From Chloroflexota bacterium (GTDB lineage: Bacteria; Chloroflexota; Anaerolineae; Aggregatilineales; Phototrophicaceae), in assembly GCA_026707745.1 (NCBI GenBank), contig JAPOWG010000104.1, forward strand, positions 62,001 through 126,000: a stretch of 64,000 nucleotides of DNA, written 5' to 3'. Positions 46,845-56,474 of the stretch are shown here, piece by piece (positions within the stretch are counted from its first letter, which is position 1; each line of letters opens with the position of its first letter). The notes beneath the pieces are model-generated. The model ran no database searches, was not told the origin of the DNA, and saw only the letters and a list, made by a program, of their open reading frames with translations. Made by a program: the position numbers and the translations under genes.

Positions 46845-49550
46845 ATGAGCGACGTTTTTGGAGCACGCGGCACATTCGATACGGGGCACGGCGAGGCCAT
46901 CATTTACCGATTGAGCAAGCTGTCGGCGAGCGGCGTCGGGCATGTTGATGCGCTGCCTTTCAGCATCAAGATCCTCTTGGAAAACGCGCTGCGCAATCAG
47001 GATGGACGACACTTCACCGCCGACGACGTTCTGAATCTGGCCTCATGGGATGCCAACAATCACAATCCAGCCGAAATCCCCTTTAGTCCGGCGCGGGTGA
47101 TTCTGCAAGATTTCACTGGCGTGCCTTCTCTTGTGGATCTAGCGGCCTTGCGCAGCGCGATGGCGCGCATGGGTGGCGATCCGCAGAAGATCAATCCGAC
47201 TGTGCCCGTGGATTTGGTCATTGATCACTCGGTTCAGGTCGATTTTTTCGGCCAGCCCGATGCGATCGCGCGCAATGCGCAGATGGAGTTTGTACGCAAC
47301 CGCGAACGATATGAATTCCTGCATTGGGGTCAAAAAGCTTTCGAGAATCTCAAGGTCGTGCCGCCTGCGACGGGCATCGTGCATCAAGTCAATTTGGAAT
47401 ACCTGGCAAAAGTGGTGCAGCTTTACGATGATCCGACGGGCAAAGGAAAAGTAGCGCTGCCGGACAGCCTGGTCGGCACCGACAGTCATACCACCATGGT
47501 CAATGGCCTGGGCGTGCTGGGCTGGGGCGTTGGCGGCATCGAAGCGGAAGCGGCCATGTTAGGTCAGCCAATCTACATGCTGATGCCCGAGGTGGTCGGA
47601 TTCAAGTTGGTAGGACAGTTGCCCGAAGGCTCGACAGCCACGGACCTGGTACTCGTTGTGACGCAGATGCTGCGCCAAAAAGGCGTGGTTGGCAAGTTCG
47701 TCGAATTTTACGGACCCGGGCTCAGCAGCATGACCCTTCCCGACCGCGCGACCATCGCCAACATGGCCCCCGAATATGGGGCGACCATGGGTTTCTTCCC
47801 GGTGGATGACGAAGTCATCAGCTATCTGCGCCGCACTGGCAGGGACGAAGCAACCCTACAATTGGTCGAGCGCTATTGCAAGGAACAAGGCCTGTTTCGT
47901 AGCGACGACGCCAGCGATCCCGAATTCAATGACAATCTGGCATTAGACCTGGCCACAGTGGAACCCAGTGTAGCCGGCCCTTTGCGCCCGCAAGACCGCG
48001 TTCTGGTGAGAGATTTGAAGCCCACGTTCAACAAAGTGCTGACCGCGCCCTTGGGACCACAGGGTTTCGCCCTTTCCGCAGATCAGTTGGGAAGAACCGG
48101 CAGCTACCAGAGCAACGGCGACGAGGCCGATCTTAAGCACGGCGCCGTGGTAATCGCTGCCATCACCTCCTGCACCAATACCAGCAATCCCTCGGTGATG
48201 GTTGCGGCGGGCTTGCTGGCCAAAAAAGCCAACGAACGCGGACTTAATCGCAAACCCTATGTTAAAACCAGCCTGGCGCCTGGCTCCAAAGTGGTCACGG
48301 AATATCTGGACAAGGCCGGTCTTACGCCCCATTTGGAAGCGCTCGGCTTTCATACCGTCGGTTACGGTTGCACAACCTGCATCGGCAACAGCGGACCGCT
48401 GCCAGAACCCGTACGCGAGGCGATACACCAAGCCGATATCGTTGCCGCCTCGGTCTTGAGCGGCAATCGCAACTTTGGCGGCCGGATCGGGCCCGATGTC
48501 CGTGCCAATTTCCTGGCTTCTCCCCCGCTGGTCGTAGCCTATGCCTTGGCTGGCACCGTCGATATCGACCTTAGCAGAGAGCCGATCGCGCAAGATCGCG
48601 ATGGACTTGACGTCTATCTCAATGACATTTGGCCATCTCAAAGCGAAATCCTGTCCACGCTGCAGAACAGCCTGGACGCCGAAATGTTTATCCAACAGTA
48701 CGGCGACGTCTACGAAGGGAACGCGGAGTGGAACGCCATCCCCAGCACCGACGAGCCGGTCTACGAATGGCGAGCGGACAGCACCTATATCCAGGAACCC
48801 CCCTTCTTTGTCGATCTCCCGCACGAACCCCCACCAATCGGGCCCATCACTGGAGCGCGTGTTATGGTCAAGGGTGGCGACTCGGTCACCACCGATCACA
48901 TCTCTCCAGCCGGCGCGATCGCCATCAACGGCCCGGCCGGGCAATACCTGCTGGACAACGACGTGAGTCCACAGTATTTCAACAGTTTCGGATCGCGCCG
49001 CGGCAACGACCGCGTGATGACAAGAGGCAGTTTCGCCAACGTGCGCCTGCGCAATTTGCTGGTGCCGGGCAGTGAAGGCGGTGTCACATACTACCTGCCG
49101 ACCATGGAAGAAATGTCGATCTATGAGGCGTCGCTCAAATACCAGGAAGACGGCACGCCCCTGATTGTAATCGCGGGGAAAGACTACGGCATGGGATCCT
49201 CGCGTGATTGGGCGGCCAAGGGCACGCTGCTTTTGGGTATCCGAGCGGTCATTGCCGAAAGCATTGAACGCATTCACCGCAGCAATCTGGTGATGATGGG
49301 CGTGCTGCCCCTCACCTTTGCCGATGGGGAATCGTATCGCTCGCTCGGGCTAACCGGGCACGAGACCTACGATATTCCGGTGACCGATGATGTCAATCCA
49401 ATGGACAGATTGACAATCACCGCGACGAACGACAAGGGAACGAAGACTCAATTTGATGTCATCGTTCGTCTCGATTCCCCCGTAGAAGTAGACTACTATC
49501 GAAACGGCGGCATCCTCCACACAGTCCTGCGAAACTTCCTTGCCGACTAG
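46845..49550 (+). CDS. acnA: Aconitate hydratase (AcnA type)
   Basis: The 901-residue enzyme has the AcnA domain order. The DSHTTMVNGLGVLGWGVGG segment is near residue 220, the first cluster Cys is in AITSCTNTSNPSVM, and the other two are in YGCTTCIGN. A swivel domain contains SRRGNDRVMTRGSF and GMGSSRDWAAKG. It interconverts citrate and isocitrate, alongside citrate synthase and KorAB elsewhere in the window. ATG 46845 is chosen because AGAGGAAGAG lies just upstream; ATG 46800 is the in-frame alternative. Confidence 0.93.
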   Translation: MSDVFGARGTFDTGHGEAIIYRLSKLSASGVGHVDALPFSIKILLENALRNQDGRHFTADDVLNLASWDANNHNPAEIPFSPARVILQDFTGVPSLVDLAALRSAMARMGGDPQKINPTVPVDLVIDHSVQVDFFGQPDAIARNAQMEFVRNRERYEFLHWGQKAFENLKVVPPATGIVHQVNLEYLAKVVQLYDDPTGKGKVALPDSLVGTDSHTTMVNGLGVLGWGVGGIEAEAAMLGQPIYMLMPEVVGFKLVGQLPEGSTATDLVLVVTQMLRQKGVVGKFVEFYGPGLSSMTLPDRATIANMAPEYGATMGFFPVDDEVISYLRRTGRDEATLQLVERYCKEQGLFRSDDASDPEFNDNLALDLATVEPSVAGPLRPQDRVLVRDLKPTFNKVLTAPLGPQGFALSADQLGRTGSYQSNGDEADLKHGAVVIAAITSCTNTSNPSVMVAAGLLAKKANERGLNRKPYVKTSLAPGSKVVTEYLDKAGLTPHLEALGFHTVGYGCTTCIGNSGPLPEPVREAIHQADIVAASVLSGNRNFGGRIGPDVRANFLASPPLVVAYALAGTVDIDLSREPIAQDRDGLDVYLNDIWPSQSEILSTLQNSLDAEMFIQQYGDVYEGNAEWNAIPSTDEPVYEWRADSTYIQEPPFFVDLPHEPPPIGPITGARVMVKGGDSVTTDHISPAGAIAINGPAGQYLLDNDVSPQYFNSFGSRRGNDRVMTRGSFANVRLRNLLVPGSEGGVTYYLPTMEEMSIYEASLKYQEDGTPLIVIAGKDYGMGSSRDWAAKGTLLLGIRAVIAESIERIHRSNLVMMGVLPLTFADGESYRSLGLTGHETYDIPVTDDVNPMDRLTITATNDKGTKTQFDVIVRLDSPVEVDYYRNGGILHTVLRNFLAD

Positions 49551-49671
49551 GGCATTTCGGCGGCGCGCCAATTTCGGCGCACTGTTTTGGTAGAGTATCC
49601 TTTTCGGTTGAATACTGCCCCGCCCCCCCAAAATGAGTGGGAGACTTTTGACCCGTATTGAGCCCTTTAAG

Positions 49672-49710
49672 CCCCTCCCTCTTAATGGGGGAGGGGTTTG
49701 GGGTGGGGGC
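49672..49710. repeat. G-C-rich hairpin repeat, CCCCTCCC family
   Basis: CCCCTCCC at 49672-49679 pairs with GGGAGGGG at 49689-49696, followed by a G-rich TTTGGGGTGGGGGC tail. It is one of three related hairpins in the window (also 57531 and 61080) and sits between acnA and an MFS gene. Similar repeats are widespread in Chloroflexota intergenic DNA. Confidence 0.65.
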
Positions 49711-49808
49711 AAGTGACGAAAATCCGGCTCAGCATTGGCAGTTGAATCCGTCTCCATTTAGAGATAAGGTTGCTGCCGAATTCTCCACCACCGCCCGGAG
49801 CGCCATTC

Positions 49809-51116
49809 ATGTATCCCCTGCGAACCAGTCATCGGCTGCTGGTTACCATCTTCATCACGCAAAGCCTGATGTCCGCCTCGCAAATTGCCATTCTCACCCT
49901 GCATTCCATCGCTGCTGGCATCCTCGGCGGCGGCGACAGCACCGCCGGTATGCCGACAACCGTCGTCACATTTTCTCATTCAATCATGGCATACGCTTTC
50001 GGCATCTACATGGGGCGTTTCGGCCGACGCCTGGGACTCAGCACTGCTTACGCATTTGGCGCGCTGGGTGGCGTCCTGGGTACGATCGCGGTTCTGAACG
50101 GAAACTTCTTGCTTCTGTTGCTCAGTTCGGCCTGCATGGGCTCTGCCCGAGCCGGGGCGCAGATGAGCCGATTCGTAGTCGGCGAGATGTTCCCCGCCGA
50201 AAAACGCGCGCAGATGATCGGACGGATCGTCTTTGCCGGCACCATCGGCGCCATATTCGGTCCCGCGCTTATCGAACCGGGCACGCGGCTGGCTGGCACG
50301 CTAGCCCTTGATCTGGCCAACGGACCCGTTTTGGCCAACTCCGGCTTCTTGAGTGGATTCATGCCGGCGGCGGATTTTCGGGGAGGATTGACGACAGGAC
50401 CCTGGGTGATGGCATGCTTCATGTATGGCTTGTCCTTTCTGATCAGCATTCTCTTCCTGCGCCCAGAACCGGCGCTCGTCGCCAGACAATACGTCTCCCA
50501 AAGCAAACATCAAGCGCAACTGGATACCCAGCACAAGCTCAAGGATCTGTTGCGGTTGCCCAATGTGCAACTTGCAATACTGTCCATGCTCATCTGCCAA
50601 ACGGTGATGAGTACCCTGATGACCATCACGCCCTGGCATATGCATCGCGCGGATCATGACAACACAACCGTCTCGCTGGTGATTTCGGCGCACGTAATGG
50701 GCATGTTTGGGCTTTCAGCCGTGACCGGATATCTTATTGATCGCTACGGGCGGATTCCGATGATGGTGGTGGCGGCTTTGACGCTGGTGGCCTCCGCCAT
50801 CATCGCTCCGCTTTCGACGCAGTTGCCCTACTTGTTGGTGGGTCTGTTCTTGCTCGGGTTGGGCTGGAACTTCGGCTATATCGCCGGATCCTCCATGCTC
50901 GCCGACGCGCTTAGCGGTTCCGACCGAACGCGCGTCGCCGGCTTTAACGACATGCTGGTCGCCTTTTGCGCCGGACTGGGAACCTTAAGTTCGGGGTTCC
51001 TCTATGGATTGGGGGGATTTCTGCTTGTCAGTATCGGGGGTGGCGTGCTGGCCCTGCTGCTGCTGGCCCTGGTTCGACAACTGTCAGTGAAACAATTTGC
51101 CTTGGGCGCCAGCTAG
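49809..51116 (+). CDS. MFS transporter
   Basis: The 435-residue protein has about twelve spans and the MFS inter-span motif YMGRFGRRLGLS, with a second copy-like LIDRYGRIPM at the start of the C-terminal half. The substrate is unknown. ATG 49809 is preferred because the 13 residues upstream are Pro-rich and non-conserved. Its stop overlaps, on opposite strands, the stop of the small membrane-associated gene that follows. Confidence 0.8.
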   Translation: MYPLRTSHRLLVTIFITQSLMSASQIAILTLHSIAAGILGGGDSTAGMPTTVVTFSHSIMAYAFGIYMGRFGRRLGLSTAYAFGALGGVLGTIAVLNGNFLLLLLSSACMGSARAGAQMSRFVVGEMFPAEKRAQMIGRIVFAGTIGAIFGPALIEPGTRLAGTLALDLANGPVLANSGFLSGFMPAADFRGGLTTGPWVMACFMYGLSFLISILFLRPEPALVARQYVSQSKHQAQLDTQHKLKDLLRLPNVQLAILSMLICQTVMSTLMTITPWHMHRADHDNTTVSLVISAHVMGMFGLSAVTGYLIDRYGRIPMMVVAALTLVASAIIAPLSTQLPYLLVGLFLLGLGWNFGYIAGSSMLADALSGSDRTRVAGFNDMLVAFCAGLGTLSSGFLYGLGGFLLVSIGGGVLALLLLALVRQLSVKQFALGAS

Positions 51117-51550
51117 CCGTCCTCCGCTTGCCGCAGCAGATAATTCTGTTCCACAATCGCCAGCCAAGCCAAACCAATAATGAAGGTCGAACTGCCGAAG
51201 GCGATTGATGTGATGATCGAATTGGCGATAGGTATGTTATCCAGGATTTCGCTTAAAGCCGCCTGCGCGAGACGGATGCCGACATAGCCCGCGATGCCCC
51301 CGCTCAATACAACGACCCCAGTTGTTTGCATCATGCGGGAAAAGTCCTGTCGCGAAAGGTCTTCATCAAAATACTTGCGATATATGTCCAGGCACATCCA
51401 GGCGTCGGCGATCGATATGCCCAGTTGCTTGGCCAGTTCCAGCGTGGGTCCCGGGACCGCGCCCGTCAATGCCGCGCCAGCGACCGTTTGCGTGATCTTG
51501 ACAAAAGCTTCGTAGCGCTTCTGCTGTAAGAATGCTTGGTCTACCGCCAT
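51113..51550 (-). CDS. Small protein with hydrophobic helices, DUF697-like
   Basis: The 145-residue product has two long hydrophobic helices (about residues 75-95 and 112-135) after a helical head with KITQTVAGAALTGAVPGP and LGISIADAWMCLDIYRKYF. The pattern resembles the DUF697/EcsC-like helical bundles, but I cannot confirm the family. It converges on the MFS gene with interlocked stop codons. Confidence 0.5.
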   Translation of the reverse strand: MAVDQAFLQQKRYEAFVKITQTVAGAALTGAVPGPTLELAKQLGISIADAWMCLDIYRKYFDEDLSRQDFSRMMQTTGVVVLSGGIAGYVGIRLAQAALSEILDNIPIANSIITSIAFGSSTFIIGLAWLAIVEQNYLLRQAEDG

Positions 51551-51623
51551 AGATCTCGGTGTCTTTCTACAGCCATTTGTATATGCTAGACTGCACGCTT
51601 ATATTATGCGAACGGCAGACGAG

Positions 51624-52514
51624 ATGCAAATCACCATTTACACCGATGGCGCCTGTGACATTCACGCGGACAACCAGCCGGGCGGCTGGGCTGCTATACT
51701 CTGCGCGACCGACGAAAGCGGAAGCACCATCAAAGAATCTGTCCTCAGCGGCGGCCGGGAAATGACTACCAATAACCAAATGGAGCTCACCGCAGTCATT
51801 GAAGGGCTCAATGCGCTGAAGCGCCCTTCCGAAGCGACCATAGTTACCGACTCGCGATATGTGATTGATATCGCCAAAAGCGCAAAAAAGAGCCGCAAGA
51901 ACGCCGATATGTGGAAGCGGTATTTTGAATTGGCGGCGCGCCACCAGATCAAATGGCGTTTTATTGAAGGACACTCCGGCCATCCCTACAACGAGCGCTG
52001 CGATCGCATCGCGGTGGCGGAGAAGAATCGGCTGTCGCGTAGTAAAGCGAAACCTGTAGATCAGCCGCCCCCCGCCATTGAAAGCGACATTAAGGTCTAT
52101 CTCTCGACGCGCTATTCTTCCCGCCGGAAAAAGGCGTCCTGGTCCGCCGTGACTGTATCCGATGAAGAAACACAGGAGTATGGCGATTCGCTCGAAAACA
52201 CCAGCGAATTGGAAGCCGTGCTAATTGGGGCGAATACCTGCCTGGCGGCCTTGCCGGCCGAGCGCAGCGTCACCGTCCTGACAGCCCAGGAATACCTGTC
52301 CAAGGGTATGAACCACTGGATCGCGAAGTGGGCTGCAAAGGGCTGGAAAACACAAGAAGGAAATCCGGTCAAGTATCAAGGCCGTTGGCGGGCTCTTCTT
52401 GAACTCTCGAAGGCGCGAAACCTGGCATTTGTCTTCGTCAGGGCACGCGAGGACAATCCTCATTTTCGGCGCGGGACCGACATGGCGAAGCAGTTGCTGG
52501 AACGCGCGGACTGA
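51624..52514 (+). CDS. Tandem RNase HI: catalytic N-domain plus degenerate C-domain
   Basis: The 296-residue protein contains two RNase HI folds. The N-domain (1-135) has all catalytic residues (Asp8 in YTDGAC, Glu54 in QMELTAV, Asp76 in TDSRYV, His117 in EGHSGHP, Asp127 in ERCDRIA) but lacks the basic handle. The C-domain (155-296) has a handle, GMNHWIAKWAAKGWKTQEG, but Ser161, Ala221, Arg275 and Thr285 replace the Asp/His positions; Glu195 remains. It should cut RNA in RNA-DNA hybrids, with the second fold as a likely binding module. ATG 51624 gives the natural MQITIYTDG start. Confidence 0.85.
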   Translation: MQITIYTDGACDIHADNQPGGWAAILCATDESGSTIKESVLSGGREMTTNNQMELTAVIEGLNALKRPSEATIVTDSRYVIDIAKSAKKSRKNADMWKRYFELAARHQIKWRFIEGHSGHPYNERCDRIAVAEKNRLSRSKAKPVDQPPPAIESDIKVYLSTRYSSRRKKASWSAVTVSDEETQEYGDSLENTSELEAVLIGANTCLAALPAERSVTVLTAQEYLSKGMNHWIAKWAAKGWKTQEGNPVKYQGRWRALLELSKARNLAFVFVRAREDNPHFRRGTDMAKQLLERAD

Positions 52515-52568
52515 CCAAGCTTGTGTTATAGTAGGCGATGTTTGCCGAGGTGATACAGGAAACGATAA

Positions 52569-53735
52569 ATGCCCAGTTATGCAAAGCGCGTCGAACCCTT
52601 CGGAACAACCATATTTACCGAAATTAATCAGCTTGCCGCCCGGCATCAAGCTGTCAATCTCGGGCAAGGCCGTCCCGATTTCGACGGGCCGCAAGAGATA
52701 ATCGACGCGGCAATCCACGCCCTTAACGGCGACACCGCCAATCAATATGCCCCAAGCCCCGGTCTACCCAGTTTGCGCGCGGGTGTGGCCAGGCACGCCA
52801 GCGTCTTTTACGACATTGACGTCGATCCCGATACCGGCGTCATCGTGACGGCCGGCGCGACGCAAGGGGTTTACAGCGCCATCATGGGATTGGTCGACCC
52901 CGGCGACGAGGTGATCGTGATCGAGCCCTACTACGATAGCTATGTGCCGGGCGTGCAAATGGCGGGCGGCGTACCCGTCTACGTGCCCATGCACCCGCCA
53001 AACTGGACCTTTGACGAAGCGGAACTGCGCGCCGCATTTAACCACAAGACCAGGGCGATCCTGCTGAACACGCCCAACAACCCGACCGGGCGCGTCTATA
53101 CGCGCGCCGAACTTCAGATGATTGCCGATCTTTGCATCGAGCACGATGTCATCGTGATTTCCGACGAGGTTTATGAGCATCTGATCTTCGAGGGGCACCA
53201 GCACGTTGCCATCGCCTCGCTTGACGGCATGTTCGAGCGCACAGTGACAATTGGCAGCGCAGGCAAAACCTTCGGCATGACCGGCTGGAAGATCGGTTGG
53301 GTCTACGGTCACCCCGAGTTGATAACCGGTGTCTGGCGCGCGCACCAGTTCATCACCTTCGCGACCAATCACCCAACGCAGGAAGCTGTCGCCTACGCTT
53401 TCACCTTGGGCAACAGCTACTACGAAGAATATCAAGCGCTTTATACGCGCAAGCGTGAATTGGTCATGCAAGTGATTGACGCCGCCGGCATGACCGCGAT
53501 TCAGCCGGAAGGTACCTATTTCATCATGGGCGACTTTTCCGATGTCTTTGATGGAGATGATGTTGAATTCTGCAGATACTGTATCGAGCGAATCGGCGTC
53601 GCCACGATACCGCCTTCCGCGTTCTTCAGCCCCAAACACCGGCAACATGCCGAAAATCACGTCCGATTCGCCTTTTGCAAGAGCGACGAAACATTGGAGC
53701 AAGCCGCGGAGCGCATGCGGAAACTCCGTTCCTGA
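52569..53735 (+). CDS. Class I/II PLP aminotransferase (YbdL/kynurenine aminotransferase-like)
   Basis: The 388-residue fold-type I enzyme has NLGQGRPDFDGP near the N-terminus, TAGATQGVYSAIMG, LLNTPNNPTGRVYT, the ISDEVYEHL Asp that binds PLP nitrogen, the Schiff-base Lys in GSAGKTFGMTGWKIG, and a late Arg in VRFAF. The closest group I recognise is methionine/glutamine/kynurenine transaminases. The true amino acid is unknown. AGGAAA lies just before ATG 52569. Confidence 0.85.
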   Translation: MPSYAKRVEPFGTTIFTEINQLAARHQAVNLGQGRPDFDGPQEIIDAAIHALNGDTANQYAPSPGLPSLRAGVARHASVFYDIDVDPDTGVIVTAGATQGVYSAIMGLVDPGDEVIVIEPYYDSYVPGVQMAGGVPVYVPMHPPNWTFDEAELRAAFNHKTRAILLNTPNNPTGRVYTRAELQMIADLCIEHDVIVISDEVYEHLIFEGHQHVAIASLDGMFERTVTIGSAGKTFGMTGWKIGWVYGHPELITGVWRAHQFITFATNHPTQEAVAYAFTLGNSYYEEYQALYTRKRELVMQVIDAAGMTAIQPEGTYFIMGDFSDVFDGDDVEFCRYCIERIGVATIPPSAFFSPKHRQHAENHVRFAFCKSDETLEQAAERMRKLRS

Positions 53736-53813
53736 TTCGCAGCATTGATCGCCTCAGAATTTTCAGCCCGATATTTCGCAAATTCGTCGGCTAGAACTAT
53801 AGACATCATAATC

Positions 53814-53837
53814 ATATAATGATATAATTCATTATAT
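53814..53837. promoter_or_regulatory. Perfect 24-bp palindrome, candidate GntR operator
   Basis: ATATAATGA and TCATTATAT form a perfect 9-bp inverted repeat around TATAAT. It lies 28 bp before the start of the GntR-type gene, in an A/T-rich patch unlike its surroundings. The TATAAT spacer could be a -10 box, so a bound dimer would block the promoter. Autoregulation is inferred. Confidence 0.6.
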
Positions 53838-53865
53838 CTGTTGATTGATTGCATTCATATGACGA

Positions 53866-54561
53866 ATGAGCGGCATAAACCTCGGTTCTGACTTCCTGAA
53901 TTACATCGTTCGGCAGGGCTTTCAACCCGGCGACCGCTTGCCGTCCATTCAGGAACTCACCAACGATTCGCATCTTGATATGAGCGCCAACAAGGTTCGC
54001 GAACAGCTGGAGGTGGCGCGGACCATGGGCTGGGTCGAGGTACGATCCAAGCGTGGCACGCGCATCAAGAATTACGCTTTCACCCCGGCAGTTCGCCTCA
54101 GCGCGCTATATGCCATGGCCTGCGGCGAAAGCTTCGAGTCCTTCGCTTCTTTGCGCAACCACGTGGAATCCGCATATTGGAACGAAGCTTGCGCCTTGTT
54201 GCGCGCTGAAGATCTTGACGTCATGCAAGCCTGCATAGACGGCGCCAACGAAAAGCTGGATTCTCCGCCCATCCACATCCCGAATCCCGAACACCGGCTC
54301 TTTCATTTGACCGTGTTCAAGCATCTGGACAACACCTTTGTTCTCGGAATTCTCGAAGCCTATTGGGACTTGTACGAAGAAGTCGGTATCAATCGTTATA
54401 TGGATTACAGCTACCTTAGACGGGTCTGGGATTATCACGCCATCATTTTGGGACATATCATAAACAATCGTTTCGACGACGCTCGATTGGCTTTCGTAGA
54501 GCATACGCGGCTGCTCCGGCACGAGCCGGGCAACGCCTCTTGGGAGATGGAAAGAGGTTAA
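53866..54561 (+). CDS. GntR family transcriptional regulator (FadR/FCD type)
   Basis: The 231-residue protein has an N-terminal winged helix with QPGDRLPSIQELTND and VREQLEVARTMGWVEVRSKRGT, then an all-helical FCD-type domain with HRLFHLTVFKHLDN and DYHAIILGHIINNRFDDARLA, including the His residues of the metal site. FCD regulators sense carboxylates. KorAB, which makes or uses 2-oxoacids, starts 78 bp downstream and is the obvious target besides its own promoter. Confidence 0.85.
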   Translation: MSGINLGSDFLNYIVRQGFQPGDRLPSIQELTNDSHLDMSANKVREQLEVARTMGWVEVRSKRGTRIKNYAFTPAVRLSALYAMACGESFESFASLRNHVESAYWNEACALLRAEDLDVMQACIDGANEKLDSPPIHIPNPEHRLFHLTVFKHLDNTFVLGILEAYWDLYEEVGINRYMDYSYLRRVWDYHAIILGHIINNRFDDARLAFVEHTRLLRHEPGNASWEMERG

Positions 54562-54639
54562 GAGCGGACAATCCGACGGAGGGAAGATCTTGACCATGTT
54601 GTCTGAAAGGAGTCTTGCGCAAATCGCTGCGCGGAAACT

Positions 54640-56472
54640 ATGGCCATAAATTTACAGTCTCAACCCAAAGTGCGTACAAGAGAGCCGGTGATCAACGACT
54701 TTGCCTTCTCGGTCGCTACCAAGAACGGCTCCGGCAGCCAGACGTCCAACAACGTGCTGGTGATGTCTCTCTTTCGGATGGGCATTCCGGTGAATGGTAA
54801 GAACTTGTTCCCTTCCAACATCAAGGGACTGCCGACCTGGTATACCATCCGCGCCAGCAAAGACGGTTACACGGCGCGCAAGGCAATAACGGAAATCGTC
54901 GTGGCCTACAACGACGGCACCGCTACCGAAGATGTCGCCAACTTGCCGCCCGGCGGCGTCTGCATCACCACGGACAAGATCGCCCGTGTCATCAAACAGC
55001 GCGATGACATCTCCTATTACGAGATTCCTGTCGCCGCGCTCATGAAACAAACCGACGTCCCGTCGGCATTTCGCAAGCTCGTCGAGAATATGACCTATGT
55101 CGGCGCAGTCGCCAAGCTCTTCGACATCCCGCTGGATCTGATCTACGATGTCTTGCTGTCTAACTTCAAAGGCAAGGAAAAACCGGCGAAGATGAACCAT
55201 GATGTTATCAAACTCGCCTACGACTGGACCGCCGAAAACATTGAAAAAACCGATCCCTACCGCTTTGAAAGCATGGATGGGACCACCGGCAAAATCATGA
55301 TGACCGGCAACGACGCCGGCGCGCTCGGCGCGGTCTTCGGCGGGGTCAACGTTGTCGCCTGGTATCCGATCACCCCGTCCACCAGTTTCGTCGACGGCAT
55401 CATCAGTTTCCGGCATCTGCGCCAGAACGAGAACAAAGAAAACACAATCGCAATCGTGCAGGCCGAAGACGAATTGGCCGCCGCCGGCATCGTCACCGGC
55501 GCCGGCTGGGCAGGCAGCCGCGCCCTAACCTCAACCAGCGGTCCCGGCATCAGCCTGATGGCGGAATTCGCCGGTCTGGCCTACTTTGCCGAGATACCGG
55601 CGGTCTTCTGGAATATCACGCGCATGGGACCCAGCACCGGCTTGCCCACCCGCACCAGCCAGGGCGACCTGCTCTTCACGCATTTCCTGGGTCATGGCGA
55701 TAGCCGACAACTCTGCCTGCTGCCGGGCAACCTGAAAGAAGCCTTCGAATTCGGCTGGAAGTCCTTTGACCTGGCAGAAGCCTTGCAATCCCCGGTTTTT
55801 GTCATCAGCGACCTCGACCTCGGCATGAACAACTGGCTGTCTGATCCCTTCGATTATCCCGACCAGCCGATCGACCGCGGCAAGGTGCTCAACGCGGCGC
55901 AACTCCAGAGCTTCATTGACGAACACGGCAAGTGGGGCCGATATATGGATGTTGATGGCGATGGCATCCCCTATCGAACCGTTCCCGGTACCGATCATCC
56001 TTTCTCCGCCTATTTTGCCCGCGGCACTGGCCACGATGTAATGGCCACCTATAGCGAACGCAGCGATGATTGGGTCGAGAATATGCAACGTCTAAGCCTG
56101 AAAATGGATACAGCGCGGGAAATGCTGCCAGGGCCGATCCTCGATAACAGCAGCGGATCGGACATCGGCATCGTCACCTTCGGCACCAACGAAGACGCAG
56201 TGCGCGAAGCGCGCGACTGGCTGGCAAACGATGGTATCCAAACCGATTACCTGCGCATTCGCGCTTTGCCGATCGCATCCGCAGTGGGCGATTTCATCCA
56301 TTCCCACAAGAGCATCTTCGTCATCGAGAACAATTTCGATGGCCAACTCAATCAACTCCTGCACATCGAGAGTCCCGAGGATATCTCGCATGTCCGTTCA
56401 CTGGCGCTGGGCGATGGTCTGCCCATGACACCGAGCTGGATCTACGAGAACTTGAAAGAACAGGAAGGTTAA
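54640..56472 (+). CDS. korA: 2-oxoacid:ferredoxin oxidoreductase, fused gamma-alpha subunit
   Basis: The 610-residue protein joins a gamma domain (about 1-190, with SQTSNNVLVMSLFRMG) to an alpha domain containing the substrate loop WYPITPSTSFVDG near residue 240, AEDELAAAG and TSGPGISLM. With KorB it converts 2-oxoglutarate or another 2-oxoacid to the acyl-CoA, with ferredoxin as electron partner, reversibly. The gene follows the GntR regulator and precedes korB by 2 bp. Its AAGGAG lies 27 nt from ATG 54640, with a hairpin between. Confidence 0.88.
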   Translation: MAINLQSQPKVRTREPVINDFAFSVATKNGSGSQTSNNVLVMSLFRMGIPVNGKNLFPSNIKGLPTWYTIRASKDGYTARKAITEIVVAYNDGTATEDVANLPPGGVCITTDKIARVIKQRDDISYYEIPVAALMKQTDVPSAFRKLVENMTYVGAVAKLFDIPLDLIYDVLLSNFKGKEKPAKMNHDVIKLAYDWTAENIEKTDPYRFESMDGTTGKIMMTGNDAGALGAVFGGVNVVAWYPITPSTSFVDGIISFRHLRQNENKENTIAIVQAEDELAAAGIVTGAGWAGSRALTSTSGPGISLMAEFAGLAYFAEIPAVFWNITRMGPSTGLPTRTSQGDLLFTHFLGHGDSRQLCLLPGNLKEAFEFGWKSFDLAEALQSPVFVISDLDLGMNNWLSDPFDYPDQPIDRGKVLNAAQLQSFIDEHGKWGRYMDVDGDGIPYRTVPGTDHPFSAYFARGTGHDVMATYSERSDDWVENMQRLSLKMDTAREMLPGPILDNSSGSDIGIVTFGTNEDAVREARDWLANDGIQTDYLRIRALPIASAVGDFIHSHKSIFVIENNFDGQLNQLLHIESPEDISHVRSLALGDGLPMTPSWIYENLKEQEG

Positions 56473-56474
56473 TC

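Noticed and set aside
47943..49277. 444-codon ORF antisense to aconitase
   Set aside because: A mirror of the G-C-rich aconitase codons with no recognisable domain; the opposite strand has a full enzyme.
52764..53702. 312-codon ORF antisense to the aminotransferase
   Set aside because: Shadow of a well-supported PLP enzyme; no motifs of its own.
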